A stretch of DNA of 44,928 nucleotides, taken from contig JABGQC010000011.1 of the NCBI GenBank assembly GCA_018644675.1, positions 1 through 44,928 on the forward strand, given 5' to 3'. This document shows, one piece after another, positions 25,915 to 35,655 of this stretch (positions within the stretch are counted from its first letter, which is position 1; each line of letters starts with the position of its first letter). A program made the translations under genes and the position numbers. The notes beneath the pieces were generated by a model. That model worked only from the letters and a program-made list of their open reading frames with translations, was not told the DNA's origin and did not search any database. The DNA is from Candidatus Thioglobus sp. Lineage in GTDB: Bacteria; Pseudomonadota; Gammaproteobacteria; PS1; Pseudothioglobaceae.

Positions 25915-26072
25915 TTGATGAAGCACTCTTAAAACTACTAGTTTGTCCAAAATCTAAAGCCCCTTTAAAACAAGTGGGTGATGAATTAATCTGCGAAGCG
26001 AGTGGTTTGGCCTATCCAATTGATGACGGTATTCCTGTTTTGCTTGAGGAAGAGGCGAGAAAGCTAGATTAA
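25911..26072 (+). CDS. Trm112/YcaR-like small protein
   Basis: A 53-aa ORF between lpxK and kdsB, matching the UPF0434/Trm112 (YcaR) family: [27 protein letters not shown] and [12 protein letters not shown]. The usual zinc-ribbon CPxC is reduced to CPKS with a second lone Cys (Cys29), a common variant in these short bacterial forms that would not bind zinc well. The lpxK-ycaR-kdsB order is conserved in gammaproteobacteria, which supports the call. Its function is unsettled; methyltransferase activation is known for Trm112 itself. Confidence 0.88.
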   Translation: MIDEALLKLLVCPKSKAPLKQVGDELICEASGLAYPIDDGIPVLLEEEARKLD

Positions 26073-26075
26073 TCC

Positions 26076-26822
26076 ATGAACTTTAGCGTTATTATTCCGG
26101 CTCGTTATGCATCTAGTAGGCTGCCAGCGAAGCTTTTAAAAGATATCCATGGCAAGCCCTTGATTCAGCACACCTATGAGAATGCGCTAAAAAGTGGCGC
26201 TTCAGCGGTCATTATTGCAACTGATGATCAGCGTATCAAAACAGTGGCTGAAGGTTTTGGTGCGACAGTTTGCATGACTGATGAAAATCATACCTCAGGC
26301 ACCGCCAGAATCTCAGAAGTACTAACCCAGCTTAATATCGATGATGATGAAATTGTGGTGAATGTCCAGGGTGATGAGCCCATGTTAAGTGCTAGTGTGA
26401 TTGACCAGGTGGCGAATAACTTGAGCCAGAGTCAAATGCAAATGGCCACTTTGTGCGAGCAAGTTATTGATAAGACTCAGTACTTAGATCCAAATTGTGT
26501 CAAAGTGGTGTTTGATAAGTTTGGTAAAGCGTTATATTTTTCCCGCGCACCCATTCCCTATTTTAGAGAAGCGCAAGATTTTGATTTATCACTTTGCTAC
26601 AAACACATTGGCATTTATGCCTATCGATCAGCTTTTATTAAGCAATATTTAAATATGGACAGCTCTCGATTTGAACAAGTTGAAAAACTCGAGCAACTCA
26701 CCGTACTCAATGAAGGCTTCGGTGTTCATGTGGCTGTTGCTTGTGCGGATACAGGATTTGGGGTCGATACCCAAGCGGATTTAGACCAAGTGCGAGACGC
26801 CTTGGCAAAACAACAACCTTAA
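26076..26822 (+). CDS. kdsB: CMP-KDO synthetase
   Basis: KdsB activates KDO with CTP for attachment to lipid A. The 248-aa protein has the nucleotidyl-transferase start IIPARYASSRLPAKLL, TSGTARISEV, VNVQGDEP and the FSRAPIPYFR and HIGIYAYR segments. It lies 3 bp after the Trm112-like ORF and 12 bp before folD. The KDO branch is represented twice in the window, with kdsA at 38849. Confidence 0.96.
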   Translation: MNFSVIIPARYASSRLPAKLLKDIHGKPLIQHTYENALKSGASAVIIATDDQRIKTVAEGFGATVCMTDENHTSGTARISEVLTQLNIDDDEIVVNVQGDEPMLSASVIDQVANNLSQSQMQMATLCEQVIDKTQYLDPNCVKVVFDKFGKALYFSRAPIPYFREAQDFDLSLCYKHIGIYAYRSAFIKQYLNMDSSRFEQVEKLEQLTVLNEGFGVHVAVACADTGFGVDTQADLDQVRDALAKQQP

Positions 26823-26834
26823 AGAAGAATAACT

Positions 26835-27668
26835 ATGAACATTATTGACGGTAAACAAATTGCCCAAAACCTGCGCAATGATATTGCTCAACAAGTCAAG
26901 AAATTAGATCGCGCTCCCGGATTGGCAGTGATATTGGTGGGCGATGATCCAGCTTCTGCTGTATATGTTCGTAATAAAGACAACGCCTGTAAAGAAGTGG
27001 GTTTTTATTCAGAAAAAATAAACAAGCCTGCTGATATTACTCAAAAAGAGTTACTTGATGAGGTTGAGCGTTTAAATAATGATGATAAGATTGACGGCAT
27101 TTTAGTGCAATTACCACTGCCTAAGCATTTGGATGCAAATTTAGTCATTGAGACTATTTCTCCTGAAAAGGACGTAGATGGCTTCCATAGTGAAAATATC
27201 GGCAAACTCATGCAAAATAAGCCTTATTTACGCCCATGTACGCCCAAAGGGGTGATGACCATGCTGGCAACCACTGGTATTGATTTAGTGGGCAAAGATT
27301 GTGTCGTTGTTGGCGCTTCTAATATTGTTGGCAGACCGATGGCAATGGAGCTTTTAAATGCTCGTGCAACGGTCACCATATGTAACAGTAGAACCACCAA
27401 TCTATCTACTAAGCTTCAACAAGCTGATGTGATTGTGGCTGCTGTTGGTATTCCACAGATGATTCAAGGTGATTGGGTTAAGCCAGGTGCGGTGGTGATC
27501 GATGTGGGTATTAATCGATTAGACAGCGGAAAATTAGTGGGTGATGTTGACTTTGATTCGGCCACTGCAAATGCCGCCTGGATGACACCTGTACCAGGTG
27601 GCGTTGGCCCTATGACCATTGCAACCTTGTTAGAAAACACACTCACCGCTTACCAAAATAGGAAATAA
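26835..27668 (+). CDS. folD: Bifunctional methylene-THF dehydrogenase/cyclohydrolase
   Basis: FolD interconverts 5,10-methylene-THF and 10-formyl-THF with NADP+. The 277-aa protein contains [13 protein letters not shown] with the catalytic Tyr44 and Lys48, [18 protein letters not shown], the dinucleotide region [14 protein letters not shown] and the C-terminal [10 protein letters not shown]. The length is usual. It supplies one-carbon units used by the purine genes and by MetF, also encoded in this window. Confidence 0.96.
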   Translation: MNIIDGKQIAQNLRNDIAQQVKKLDRAPGLAVILVGDDPASAVYVRNKDNACKEVGFYSEKINKPADITQKELLDEVERLNNDDKIDGILVQLPLPKHLDANLVIETISPEKDVDGFHSENIGKLMQNKPYLRPCTPKGVMTMLATTGIDLVGKDCVVVGASNIVGRPMAMELLNARATVTICNSRTTNLSTKLQQADVIVAAVGIPQMIQGDWVKPGAVVIDVGINRLDSGKLVGDVDFDSATANAAWMTPVPGGVGPMTIATLLENTLTAYQNRK

Positions 27669-27672
27669 AATC

Positions 27673-28047
27673 ATGAAATTATTATTAAAAGCCTTTAGAA
27701 ATGGATTCGGCGCTTTGATTGCGCTGGTTAGTCGATTGATTCCAGTTAAAAAAGTTAAAAGAGATGCACAAGCACAAGCATTGGCTGACGAAAAAGCATC
27801 AAAAATTGAATTGTATCAATTTTTCCCTTGCCCATTTTGCATTATGAGTAGAAGAGTTATTAGAGGCTTAAATATTAAAATTGTTACTCGTGATGCACAA
27901 ACACGAGGTGGTAAATACCGTGAAGAGTTGCTAAAGGAGGCTGGCAAAGTTCAGGTGCCTTGTTTAAAAATTACAGACAACGGCAAGGTTACCTGGATGT
28001 TTGAGTCGGCAGATATTAAAACTTATCTTGAAAAAGAGTTTGGCTAA
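27673..28047 (+). CDS. Membrane-anchored glutaredoxin-like protein
   Basis: This 124-aa protein has a short hydrophobic N-terminus (about residues 8-25) followed by a basic/alanine-rich linker. A glutaredoxin fold with CPFC (Cys53-Cys56) and the cis-proline QVPCLKI follows. The C-terminal FESADIKTYLEKEF is typical of glutaredoxins. It starts 4 bp after folD. A cytoplasmic-face thiol-disulfide role is inferred; the partner is unknown. Confidence 0.83.
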   Translation: MKLLLKAFRNGFGALIALVSRLIPVKKVKRDAQAQALADEKASKIELYQFFPCPFCIMSRRVIRGLNIKIVTRDAQTRGGKYREELLKEAGKVQVPCLKITDNGKVTWMFESADIKTYLEKEFG

Positions 28048-28053
28048 TTAAAA

Positions 28054-28359
28054 CTATAGGTTTTTAATGTCAAATTTGACCGGATCGGCCTGAATAATTT
28101 TTGGTACAAAAATCAGATTTCCGTATAAAGAATAGCCATTTTTGCTGGCCATATCATTAAGAGGTAGGTTCATTTCCTTGCCTTGATCATTAATTACCAG
28201 CATGCCGTTATCAAGTTTGATATGACCAATTGGACCCCCAATAAAAGTTTCCAACTCGTCAGTGCCGAATGATTCATTGTTGTCAATAGGCTTAATGCTA
28301 ATTGGGTCGCCTGTTGGGTGGTAAAGCATTGATGAAGGCCAATTGTATTGTTCTGACAT
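28054..28359 (-). CDS. DUF3846-like small protein
   Basis: A 101-aa protein with no signal peptide or membrane segment. The central ELETFIGGPIGHIKLDNGML and INDQGKEMNLPLN pattern and the closing YGNLIFVPKI resemble DUF3846 proteins, a family common in phages and of unknown function. It is 19 bp downstream of purK on the same strand and ends 6 bp from the convergent glutaredoxin-like gene. The family call is by eye. Confidence 0.5.
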   Translation of the reverse strand: MSEQYNWPSSMLYHPTGDPISIKPIDNNESFGTDELETFIGGPIGHIKLDNGMLVINDQGKEMNLPLNDMASKNGYSLYGNLIFVPKIIQADPVKFDIKNL

Positions 28360-28378
28360 GGTGTAAATCCTTGTGCTG

Positions 28379-29470
28379 TTATTTAGGTAAAAAGTCTTTT
28401 AATTGCTTGATGCTGTTATCAAGCTCTTCTTGAGAGTTGGCAATAATATTAATATGACCAAGCTTTCTATTTTTACGTTCTGATTTGTCATATAAATGCA
28501 GGTGTGCGTTAGCCATTTTTAGAGCAATATCAGTTGGACCCAATTCGCCAATAATATTAATCATGGCGCTGAAGTTGTGAACGGGTGATGTGTCACCAAG
28601 CGGCATCCCTGTAATCGCACGAATGTGATTTTCAAACTGAGAAGTATTGGCACCTTCAATACTCCAATGCCCAGAGTTATGTACGCGTGGTGCCATCTCA
28701 TTCACCACTAAGCCACTGTCCGTTTCAAATAATTCAATGGTTAAAACACCTACGTGATCCATTTCATCGAGCAAGATTTGCATGTAGTGTTCGGCAATTT
28801 TTTGCACCTTTGGGTCAATCGCTTGAGCGGGTGCAATGGTTAATCTTAAAATGCCGTCATGATGTGTGTTTTCAACCAAAGGGTAGTATTTGTGGTCATC
28901 ATCAATGCCGCGCACGGCAATTAATGACAGCTCGCGTTTAAAATTTACAAAACCCTCTAGAATCGACTCAACCCCATTCATACTGTCAAAAGCTTCTTGA
29001 AGCTGATCCTCACTACGCATTAAGAATTGTCCTTTGCCATCATAGCCCTCAGTGGCTGTTTTTAAGATGGCTGGGAGCCCAATTTGGCTAACAGCTTGCC
29101 TAAGATCATTTAGTGTATTAACCATCTTGTAAGGTGCGCAAGGAATATTTAGCTTATCAAATAAAGCTTTTTCACGACCGCGATGCTGTGTAGTGAATAG
29201 AGATTTTTCACCAGGATAAACAGGAATATCTTTGTTTAACTCTCTTACAATTTCAACATCTGTATTTTCGCTTTCGTAAGTAATTACATCAGCAAAAGCA
29301 GCTAATGATTCGATATTATCGGCGTTGTTCTCTAGGGCAAACATATGCCCTAATAAAGCAGAAGGCTCATCGTTTGAATGGCCAGAAAACCCAAATTGAT
29401 GATTTAAAGGATAGCCTGAAATAGCCATCATTCTGCCAAGCTGGCCTGCGCCTAAAATACCTATTTTCAT
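28379..29470 (-). CDS. purK: N5-carboxyaminoimidazole ribonucleotide synthase
   Basis: PurK uses ATP and bicarbonate to convert AIR to N5-CAIR in purine synthesis. The 363-aa ATP-grasp protein opens with IGILGAGQLGRMM and has TYESENTDVE, LKTATEGYDGKGQ and the EMAPRVHNSGHWSIEGA active-site segment. The length is usual. It starts 3 bp after purE, its partner enzyme, forming a purEK unit. Confidence 0.95.
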   Translation of the reverse strand: MKIGILGAGQLGRMMAISGYPLNHQFGFSGHSNDEPSALLGHMFALENNADNIESLAAFADVITYESENTDVEIVRELNKDIPVYPGEKSLFTTQHRGREKALFDKLNIPCAPYKMVNTLNDLRQAVSQIGLPAILKTATEGYDGKGQFLMRSEDQLQEAFDSMNGVESILEGFVNFKRELSLIAVRGIDDDHKYYPLVENTHHDGILRLTIAPAQAIDPKVQKIAEHYMQILLDEMDHVGVLTIELFETDSGLVVNEMAPRVHNSGHWSIEGANTSQFENHIRAITGMPLGDTSPVHNFSAMINIIGELGPTDIALKMANAHLHLYDKSERKNRKLGHINIIANSQEELDNSIKQLKDFLPK

Positions 29471-29473
29471 TGG

Positions 29474-29962
29474 TTAAATTTGCGGGTTTGGATTATCAAG
29501 AACATCTTGTGTTTGCTTGGCTCTAAAAGCTACCACCTTGTCTCGAACAGATGTGTCTTCGTTGGCAATAATTTGTGCAGCTAAAATGCCAGCATTTTTT
29601 GCACCTGCCTCGCCAATCGCCAAAGTACCAACTGGAATGCCACCTGGCATTTGAGCAATAGAAAGTAAAGAGTCTTGTCCGCTGAGTGCGCGTGATTGCA
29701 CCGGCACACCGAGTACAGGAACAATGGTTTTAGCTGCCACCATGCCAGGTAGATGTGCAGCGCCACCAGCACCAGCAATAATCACTTTAAGGCCGCGATC
29801 AAGTGCACTTGAGGCATAGTCAAACATTAGATCGGGTGTGCGGTGTGCAGAAACTACCTGTACCTCATAAGCCACGCCAAATTGCTCTAACATTTCTACT
29901 GCATATTTCATGGTTGGCCAGTCTGATTTTGACCCCATAATAACACCAACAACTGCACTCAT
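29474..29962 (-). CDS. purE: N5-CAIR mutase
   Basis: PurE moves the carboxyl group from N5 to C4 to give CAIR. The start is ATG at 29962 ([15 protein letters not shown]) with GGAG at the right distance; a TTG start at 29974 would bury the ribosome binding site. The 162-aa protein has [22 protein letters not shown] and [11 protein letters not shown], the class I PurE signatures, consistent with the purK neighbour. Confidence 0.95.
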   Translation of the reverse strand: MSAVVGVIMGSKSDWPTMKYAVEMLEQFGVAYEVQVVSAHRTPDLMFDYASSALDRGLKVIIAGAGGAAHLPGMVAAKTIVPVLGVPVQSRALSGQDSLLSIAQMPGGIPVGTLAIGEAGAKNAGILAAQIIANEDTSVRDKVVAFRAKQTQDVLDNPNPQI

Positions 29963-30009
29963 CGCTTTCTCCAAGGTTTATAACTTTATGGAAATTATAC
30001 TCAAATAGC

Positions 30010-30021
30010 ATCTATATAGAT
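30010..30021. repeat. 12-bp palindrome upstream of purE
   Basis: ATCTATATAGAT at 30010-30021 is a perfect palindrome in the gap between purE and the divergent CxxC protein gene. It could be an operator, but it does not resemble the PurR box and such AT palindromes arise easily by chance. Confidence 0.25.
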
Positions 30022-30084
30022 AGTAATGGGGTTGATATAGTCGGTTAAAATCAAAGTATTATTCATTTTAACTGTTGATTAATT

Positions 30085-30663
30085 ATGCCAAATTCTGCCA
30101 TTCAAGATCTTATTGATCAATTTAACCAAATTAAGAAAAATTTAGAAACGGATGTTGAATCCAAGCGAAAACAATTTAATTATCAATTTAATAAAAAACG
30201 GATTATCTTTGAAAGGGTTTTGCTAAAAGCCCATAAAAAGCTAAAAACAAGGAGTTTGCGCTATTTATTTAATGCTAATCCATTAACTATAATTACCGCA
30301 CCGCTTATTTATATATTGATCGTGCCACTGCTTTTATTGGATCTATTTGTATCTTTATACCAAGCTATTTGCTTTCCAGTTTACAAAGTTCAAAAGATTA
30401 AAAGGAGTGACTATATTGCGATTGATCGACACAAGCTTGGTTATCTCAATACTATTGAAAAAATTGGCTGTATGTATTGTGGCTATGCAAATGGCTTGTT
30501 GGGCTATGTGGGTGAAATAGCCTCTATAACAGAACAATATTTTTGCCCTATAAAGCATGCAAGAAAGGTGAAAAACCCACATGATCGATATTGGAATTTT
30601 ATTGACTATGGTGATGCTGATGGCTACGTATGTCGACTGGATTCACAAAAAAATAGACCATGA
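30085..30663 (+). CDS. Conserved hypothetical protein with four-cysteine site and membrane hairpin
   Basis: A 192-aa protein not assigned to a known function. It has a charged N-terminal helix (about residues 1-55), a strong hydrophobic segment (about 66-98), and a C-terminal domain with Cys129-x2-Cys132 (CMYCGYANG), Cys154 (YFCPIKHA) and Cys183. Those four cysteines, with His158, could bind zinc or an iron-sulfur cluster. It ends 2 bp from the convergent DUF2238 gene. A membrane-tethered metal-binding protein is a structural inference only. Confidence 0.72.
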   Translation: MPNSAIQDLIDQFNQIKKNLETDVESKRKQFNYQFNKKRIIFERVLLKAHKKLKTRSLRYLFNANPLTIITAPLIYILIVPLLLLDLFVSLYQAICFPVYKVQKIKRSDYIAIDRHKLGYLNTIEKIGCMYCGYANGLLGYVGEIASITEQYFCPIKHARKVKNPHDRYWNFIDYGDADGYVCRLDSQKNRP

Positions 30664-30665
30664 TC

Positions 30666-31271
30666 TTAACAATGATCACCTTTAACTTTAGTAAAAAAAT
30701 ATAGGTAAAGCCATGCGCCTATACCAGATAGAAGCACATCTTTTTCTGCATCCCATATGTCGCCTTGTGAGCCAAGAAATGCATTTTCTTGTATATCTTG
30801 TTCAAATAAAATTGAATACCACCACTCGATAATTTCATAACATTCGCCAATACCGATAAAGATTATAATTAGCACAAAATACTCAGTTTTCTTATTGGCA
30901 AATGTTGCAAATCTAGCAAACACTTCTTTGAATGGTAAGACAATCAAAAAACCAAAAGCAAAGTGTACCAAACGGTCAAAATGATTGCGATTTAGGTCAA
31001 ATATATCTGCAGCCCAAAATCCAAGTGGCACCTCAGCATAACTATAATGCGCACCAATGGTTTGCAATATACAGAAACTAAAAATTAGATAATAAGAGGT
31101 GTTGGTAAAGTGAAACCTTGTATATCCGGTGATTAAAAAATACAAGCAAGTTATCAAAATTATGTTTTCTGCAATCCAAATATCTCTATAAAGTGGGCTT
31201 ATTGCTAGCGCTAACCAGAATGGAATAAAAACAGTAAATAGCATGGGCGCAATGGATTTAGTAATATTCAT
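30666..31271 (-). CDS. DUF2238 (YjdF-like) membrane protein
   Basis: A 201-aa membrane protein with about six segments. The family motif NRNHFDRLVHFAFGFL (about residues 93-108), GIGECYEIIEWW and the late GDIWDAEKDVLLSGIGAW match DUF2238. The function is unknown. It overlaps bioH by 4 bp (ATGA), so it is the third gene of a bioF-bioH transcript, which does not prove a biotin role. Confidence 0.83.
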   Translation of the reverse strand: MNITKSIAPMLFTVFIPFWLALAISPLYRDIWIAENIILITCLYFLITGYTRFHFTNTSYYLIFSFCILQTIGAHYSYAEVPLGFWAADIFDLNRNHFDRLVHFAFGFLIVLPFKEVFARFATFANKKTEYFVLIIIFIGIGECYEIIEWWYSILFEQDIQENAFLGSQGDIWDAEKDVLLSGIGAWLYLYFFTKVKGDHC

Positions 31272-31966
31272 AGTGAAAACTCATTATCCAAAAACGGCAG
31301 ATGACCAGTGTCTAACATTAGAGTTTGGATATTATTGAGTTGATACCAGGTCTGGATTTTTCTTGGTATCAGAGCGTCTTTATTACCCAAAATAACTTTT
31401 TTATCAATTTTTAGAGCGAGTAATTGCTTGCTTAAATCAGTGGTGAGTAGTATATCTAAGCCTTGATTGAGTGCCATAGTTGAAGCGGGCAGTGTATCAA
31501 TGGACTGATTAAGACTTTTAAGTTGTGATTTGTCTTTGGTTTGTAAGCTAACAAAACGCTTCAAGCCTTTGGCAGGGTTGAGCTCTAGTGTGTTAGAAAA
31601 TTGTCTGAAATTATCTGCATCTATGCCAAATGTCCAGTTTTTATTTTGGACAAAGTTTGGGCTGGAGGCTATTAATATAAGCCTTGACAGTTGAATTTTG
31701 GTGGCAATATTAATGGCCAGTAAGCCACCTAATGACCAACCTAGTAAAATTGGATTTTTTGGCAAAATTTTAATAATTTCATCACACCATTCATCTATTC
31801 CGCCTGCGACATCTTTGCTTCTACCGTGTCCGGGTAAGTCAATTTTGGTGATGCGATACTGGTTTTGGTATTTTTCAATTAAAGTGTTAAACAGATCAGC
31901 ATTAAACCCCCAGCCGTGCAGTAAAACTAAGTCTTTTCCAGTGCCGGTGGTACTAGTGTAAAGCAT
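31268..31966 (-). CDS. bioH: Pimeloyl-ACP methyl ester esterase
   Basis: BioH removes the methyl ester from pimeloyl-ACP methyl ester, ending pimelate synthesis for biotin. The 232-aa alpha/beta hydrolase has VLLHGWGFN (oxyanion region), nucleophile GWSLGG (Ser78), an Asp in GNKDALIP and a His in DTGHLPF. The start overlaps the bioF end by 14 bp, and the bioF neighbour supports the assignment over other small hydrolases. Confidence 0.92.
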   Translation of the reverse strand: MLYTSTTGTGKDLVLLHGWGFNADLFNTLIEKYQNQYRITKIDLPGHGRSKDVAGGIDEWCDEIIKILPKNPILLGWSLGGLLAINIATKIQLSRLILIASSPNFVQNKNWTFGIDADNFRQFSNTLELNPAKGLKRFVSLQTKDKSQLKSLNQSIDTLPASTMALNQGLDILLTTDLSKQLLALKIDKKVILGNKDALIPRKIQTWYQLNNIQTLMLDTGHLPFLDNEFSL

Positions 31967-33062
31967 GCTTAATTTTATTCAGTAGTTGCTCAATTTGAGA
32001 TTGAGTATGGTCGGCACTTAGTGTGATTCGTAGGCGTGCGGTATTTTTTGGCACAGTGGGTGGGCGAATCGCGCTAACATAAAAACCCTGATTAAATAGG
32101 GTTTGGCTAATTTTTAAGGCTTTTTCACTTTCACCAATAATTAGTGGCTGAATGGCTGAGTTGGACGCCTCGATTGGCAATCCTAAAGCAGTTGAAAAAT
32201 TTCGGAAAAAATCAATATTGGCGCGTAATTTAGCTTTTTGCTCACCTTTTTTAATCAGTTCCAGGCTTTTTAGCGTGGCCACACAAATTGCTGGCGACAT
32301 TGCTGTTGTGTAGATGTAAGGACGTGATTTTTGGATCAAAAATTCAATAAAATCTTCATTTCCAGCCACAAAAGCCCCCATAGTGCCCGCAGCTTTGCCC
32401 AACGTGGCCATATAAATTGAATTTTGTGGAATATTGGGTTTAAATACGCCAAAGCCGTGCGCATCATCTTGCATTAAAATTGCATTGGAAAAATTTGCGA
32501 TTTTTTGCAAATCATCGATATTTGCACGATCGCCATCCATACTAAACACGGTGTCAGTCACAATCATGCCTGCACCTGTTTGTTTGGCGATTTTTCTCTT
32601 TAATGAGGCGATGTCATTATGTAAATAGCGTTGAATGGGTAGACCAATTAGCTGATTTCCATCGATCAATGAAGCGTGATTGAGTTTGTCTTGTAACGCC
32701 CAATCCAGCTCATCTTTAAGAGCGGAAAAAATGCCCAAATTTGCCGTGTATCCCGTTGAAAATAACAAAGCTCGATCTTGCCCTGTGTAATCAGCTAAAG
32801 CCTCTTCTAGGTCATGATGTGCTGATGAATGCCCACTCACCAAATGCGAGGCACCAGATCCAACGCCATACTTATCAACACCTTGCTTTAATGCTTCTTT
32901 AACTTGGGCATGATTGGCCAATGACAGATAGTCATTTGAGCAAAAATTAAGCACTGATTTTCCATTAACAATCAGCTGGGTGCCTTGCGCATTTTCAGAC
33001 ACCTTTCTTGAGCGATAAAGGTGGTTTTGTTTTAACTTAGTAAGCTTGGTTGAAAAATCCAT
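31953..33062 (-). CDS. bioF: 8-amino-7-oxononanoate synthase
   Basis: BioF condenses pimeloyl-ACP with alanine in a PLP-dependent step of biotin synthesis. The start is taken as MDFSTKL (ATG 33062), since the extra 30 residues of the longer frame are hydrophobic and unlike the family. The 369-aa protein shows FCSNDYLSLANH, GSGASHLVSGH, QDDAHGFGV and TLGKAAGTMGAFVAG with the PLP lysine. It is the first gene of a bioF-bioH-DUF2238 run. bioA, bioB and bioD are not in the window. Confidence 0.94.
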   Translation of the reverse strand: MDFSTKLTKLKQNHLYRSRKVSENAQGTQLIVNGKSVLNFCSNDYLSLANHAQVKEALKQGVDKYGVGSGASHLVSGHSSAHHDLEEALADYTGQDRALLFSTGYTANLGIFSALKDELDWALQDKLNHASLIDGNQLIGLPIQRYLHNDIASLKRKIAKQTGAGMIVTDTVFSMDGDRANIDDLQKIANFSNAILMQDDAHGFGVFKPNIPQNSIYMATLGKAAGTMGAFVAGNEDFIEFLIQKSRPYIYTTAMSPAICVATLKSLELIKKGEQKAKLRANIDFFRNFSTALGLPIEASNSAIQPLIIGESEKALKISQTLFNQGFYVSAIRPPTVPKNTARLRITLSADHTQSQIEQLLNKIKHALH

Positions 33063-33203
33063 GATCATTATTTTAACGATAATTAACAATAGATATTGAT
33101 AAACGCATCTTTTTTGAGCAGAGTCAATAATTGCTAAATTTGTGTTATGCATACTTTTAATATGGGTATTATTTGACTTTTATTAATTAACTTGAAGGTA
33201 GAT

Positions 33204-34421
33204 ATGTCTAACTCTTATTTAGATTCGCATCCAGATGAAAATGGTTTTTTTGGAAAATTTGGCGGATCATTTATTCCGCCAATGCTAGAGACGCCTTTTG
33301 CTGAAATCACCGAGGCATATAACAATATTAAAAACTCCAAGGAGTTTATTGATGAATTAAGATACGTTCGCAAGCATTTTCAAGGGCGCCCAACACCGGT
33401 TTCCTTTGCTAAGAACTTAACAGAACATTGCGGCGGTGCAAAAATTTATCTAAAGCGTGAAGATCTTAATCATACCGGTGCACACAAGCTTAATCATTGT
33501 ATGGCCGAGGTTATTTTGGCAAAACATTTAGGCAAGAGAAAAGTTATTGCTGAAACTGGCGCAGGCCAGCACGGCGTTGCGCTTGCAACAGCAGCCGCAT
33601 ATTTTGGGCTGGAGTGCGAAATTCACATGGGTGAAGTTGACGTTGAGAAAGAGCACCCTAATGTGGTAAGAATGAAAATTCTTGGTGCCAAAGTGGTGAC
33701 AGTTACCGAGGGTTTAAAAACTTTAAAAGAGGCTGTAGATTCGGCATTTGGCGCTTACATAGAAGAATATCAAGACTCTATTTATTGTATTGGTTCGGTG
33801 GTTGGCCCACATCCATTCCCGATGATGGTGAGGGATTTTCAGTCAGTAGTTGGATTTGAGGCAAAGGATCAATTTGACGAGCATGAGGGGAAATTACCAA
33901 ATAAGGTGGTCGCTTGTGTAGGTGGCGGCTCAAATGCCATGGGTATATTTGCTGGTTTTATTGACGATAAAGAAGTTGAACTGGTGGGTGTTGAGCCTCT
34001 AGGAAGAGGTAGTAAGCTAGGCGATCATGCGGCGAGTCTTACTTATGGTGAAGAGGGTGTTATGCACGGATTTAACTCCATTATGCTTAAAGATAAGAAC
34101 GGTGATCCAGCACCAGTTTATTCAATTGGTTCGGGTATTGATTATCCTTCAGTTGGCCCAGAGCAGGCTTATTTAAGTCAAACTGGTAGAACATCAGTTG
34201 GCCTGTGTGATGATAAAGAAGCGGTTGATGCTTTTTATGCTTTGTCCCAGTTAGAGGGAATTATTCCAGCGTTGGAATCTGCTCATGCAGTTGCTTATGC
34301 CATGAAAATAGCTAAAACTATGAACAAAGATGAGACGATTTTGATTAATCTAAGTGGTAGAGGGGATAAGGATATTGACTTTGTAGTTGATAATCATCCA
34401 ATCCCTAATGCTAAATTTTAA
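33204..34421 (+). CDS. trpB: Tryptophan synthase beta chain
   Basis: TrpB joins indole with serine using PLP. The start is ATG 33204 ([14 protein letters not shown]), with GAAGG upstream; a TTG at 33192 is less likely. The 405-aa protein has [15 protein letters not shown] with PLP Lys95, GAGQHGVA, and the phosphate-binding GGGSNAMG. trpA is not next to it, and the following gene is a DUF6172 protein, so trpB appears to stand alone here with trpC 3.5 kb away on the other strand. Confidence 0.96.
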   Translation: MSNSYLDSHPDENGFFGKFGGSFIPPMLETPFAEITEAYNNIKNSKEFIDELRYVRKHFQGRPTPVSFAKNLTEHCGGAKIYLKREDLNHTGAHKLNHCMAEVILAKHLGKRKVIAETGAGQHGVALATAAAYFGLECEIHMGEVDVEKEHPNVVRMKILGAKVVTVTEGLKTLKEAVDSAFGAYIEEYQDSIYCIGSVVGPHPFPMMVRDFQSVVGFEAKDQFDEHEGKLPNKVVACVGGGSNAMGIFAGFIDDKEVELVGVEPLGRGSKLGDHAASLTYGEEGVMHGFNSIMLKDKNGDPAPVYSIGSGIDYPSVGPEQAYLSQTGRTSVGLCDDKEAVDAFYALSQLEGIIPALESAHAVAYAMKIAKTMNKDETILINLSGRGDKDIDFVVDNHPIPNAKF

Positions 34422-34460
34422 GATTTTTACTTAGCTTTTCTGGTGGCAGTAGTTAATACG

Positions 34461-34466
34461 TATAAT
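34461..34466 (+). promoter_or_regulatory. Candidate -10 box for the DUF6172 gene
   Basis: A perfect TATAAT occurs at 34461-34466, 30 bp before the ATG at 34496. No convincing -35 box lies 16-18 bp upstream, so this is a possible -10 element only. Confidence 0.35.
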
Positions 34467-34495
34467 AGGCGCATTAATTATTGACTTTAAATCCC

Positions 34496-34825
34496 ATGAA
34501 AAAAACATTCAGCTTCTCACATCCAAAAAAGCAAAGACCTCGCGTGGCAGAAGCCATTAAGTACGAGCTTAAAAAATACATCAAGCGTGAGCGTAATAAG
34601 ACACTACCTGAAGATGTAGATTTTTGGGATTTTGATTGTCGTTTTGGTGCAAATGAAGCGTCTTGCGATACGATCCATGTTTCAGAAATTAACAAAGTTA
34701 TTTCTGAAGCAGATACAGAAGGGTTGGAAACTTTTTTCTTAGAAGTGCTCGCCAAGCCAGGTAAAAGAACTAAAAAACCTAAAGAAGAAGTTGAAGAAAA
34801 ACAGGAAGAAAACTTCTTAGATTAA
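34496..34825 (+). CDS. DUF6172 family protein
   Basis: A small, highly charged cytoplasmic protein (109 aa) starting [15 protein letters not shown] 34496 is preferred to a TTG at 34481. The [35 protein letters not shown] block is the family hallmark (about residues 15-45). The C-terminus is a K/E-rich, probably disordered tail. The function is unknown. Its last 9 bp overlap the convergent thiG end. Confidence 0.78.
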   Translation: MKKTFSFSHPKKQRPRVAEAIKYELKKYIKRERNKTLPEDVDFWDFDCRFGANEASCDTIHVSEINKVISEADTEGLETFFLEVLAKPGKRTKKPKEEVEEKQEENFLD

Positions 34826-35596
34826 GTTTTCCATTGGTGATGAAGCAGAAGCAAAGGCTTTCTTCATCATTCTGCCTGCTAGAAAAGATTCACGACCTGC
34901 AATCACCGCGTGTTTCATTGCACTAGCCATTAAAGCTGGATCTTGTGCATTGGCAATTGCTGAGTTCATCAGCACGCCATCACAACCAAGCTCCATAGCT
35001 TTGGCGGCGTCCGAGGCGCAACCAATACCGGCATCAACCAATACCGGCACACTGGCCTGCTCTTTAATAAGCTTAATGTTTGCTGGGTTGGCAATGCCTT
35101 GACCAGAGCCAATGAGTGAGGCAAGTGGCATTACTGCGCAACAGCCAATATTTTCTAATTCTTTAGCAACAATTGGATCGTCACTGGTGTAAACCATTAC
35201 ATCAAATCCATCATCAACCAGGACTTTGGCAGCAGCAAGTGTTTCAACAATATTAGGATAAAGTGTTTTTTCATCACCTAACACCTCAAGTTTAACCAAA
35301 TTATGACCACCTAAAAGCTCACGAGCAAGCTGACACGTGCGCACAGCATCTTTGGCCGTGTAGCAGCCTGCAGTATTTGGCAAAATTGTGTATTTATCAG
35401 GGGTGATAACGTCGAGTAAGTTTGGCTCGTTTTCATCTTGACCGATGTTAGTACGACGAATAGCAACCGTAATAATATCCGCCTCGGCTGCATCAGTTGC
35501 GAGTTTTGTTTCTGTTAAATCTTTATATTTTCCTGAACCAACTAATAAGCGAGAGTTATAAGTTTTTCCTGCAATTACTAATGGTGTGTCAGTCAT
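34817..35596 (-). CDS. thiG: Thiazole synthase
   Basis: ThiG forms the thiazole phosphate of thiamine from DXP, ThiS-thiocarboxylate and dehydroglycine. The 259-aa TIM-barrel protein has [17 protein letters not shown], the NLVKLEV segment with the Schiff-base lysine, and [17 protein letters not shown] with GVLMNSAI near the end. No thiS, thiC or TPP-riboswitch-like element is next to it, so the other thiamine genes must be elsewhere. Confidence 0.95.
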   Translation of the reverse strand: MTDTPLVIAGKTYNSRLLVGSGKYKDLTETKLATDAAEADIITVAIRRTNIGQDENEPNLLDVITPDKYTILPNTAGCYTAKDAVRTCQLARELLGGHNLVKLEVLGDEKTLYPNIVETLAAAKVLVDDGFDVMVYTSDDPIVAKELENIGCCAVMPLASLIGSGQGIANPANIKLIKEQASVPVLVDAGIGCASDAAKAMELGCDGVLMNSAIANAQDPALMASAMKHAVIAGRESFLAGRMMKKAFASASSPMENLI

Positions 35597-35655
35597 AAAT
35601 TTGATTATTTAATAATGATATGGAGTGAAAAGTTTGAATCTTGAGATGAAAGTAT

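Noticed and set aside
32434..32628. Plus-strand ORF within bioF
   Set aside because: Antisense to a conserved enzyme gene and without any recognisable features.
35620..35640. Possible att-site copy of the tRNA-Ser 3' end (GGAGTGAAAAGTTTGAATC)
   Set aside because: Only partial likeness to GGAGAGTGAGGGATTTGAACC; too many mismatches to claim a direct repeat.
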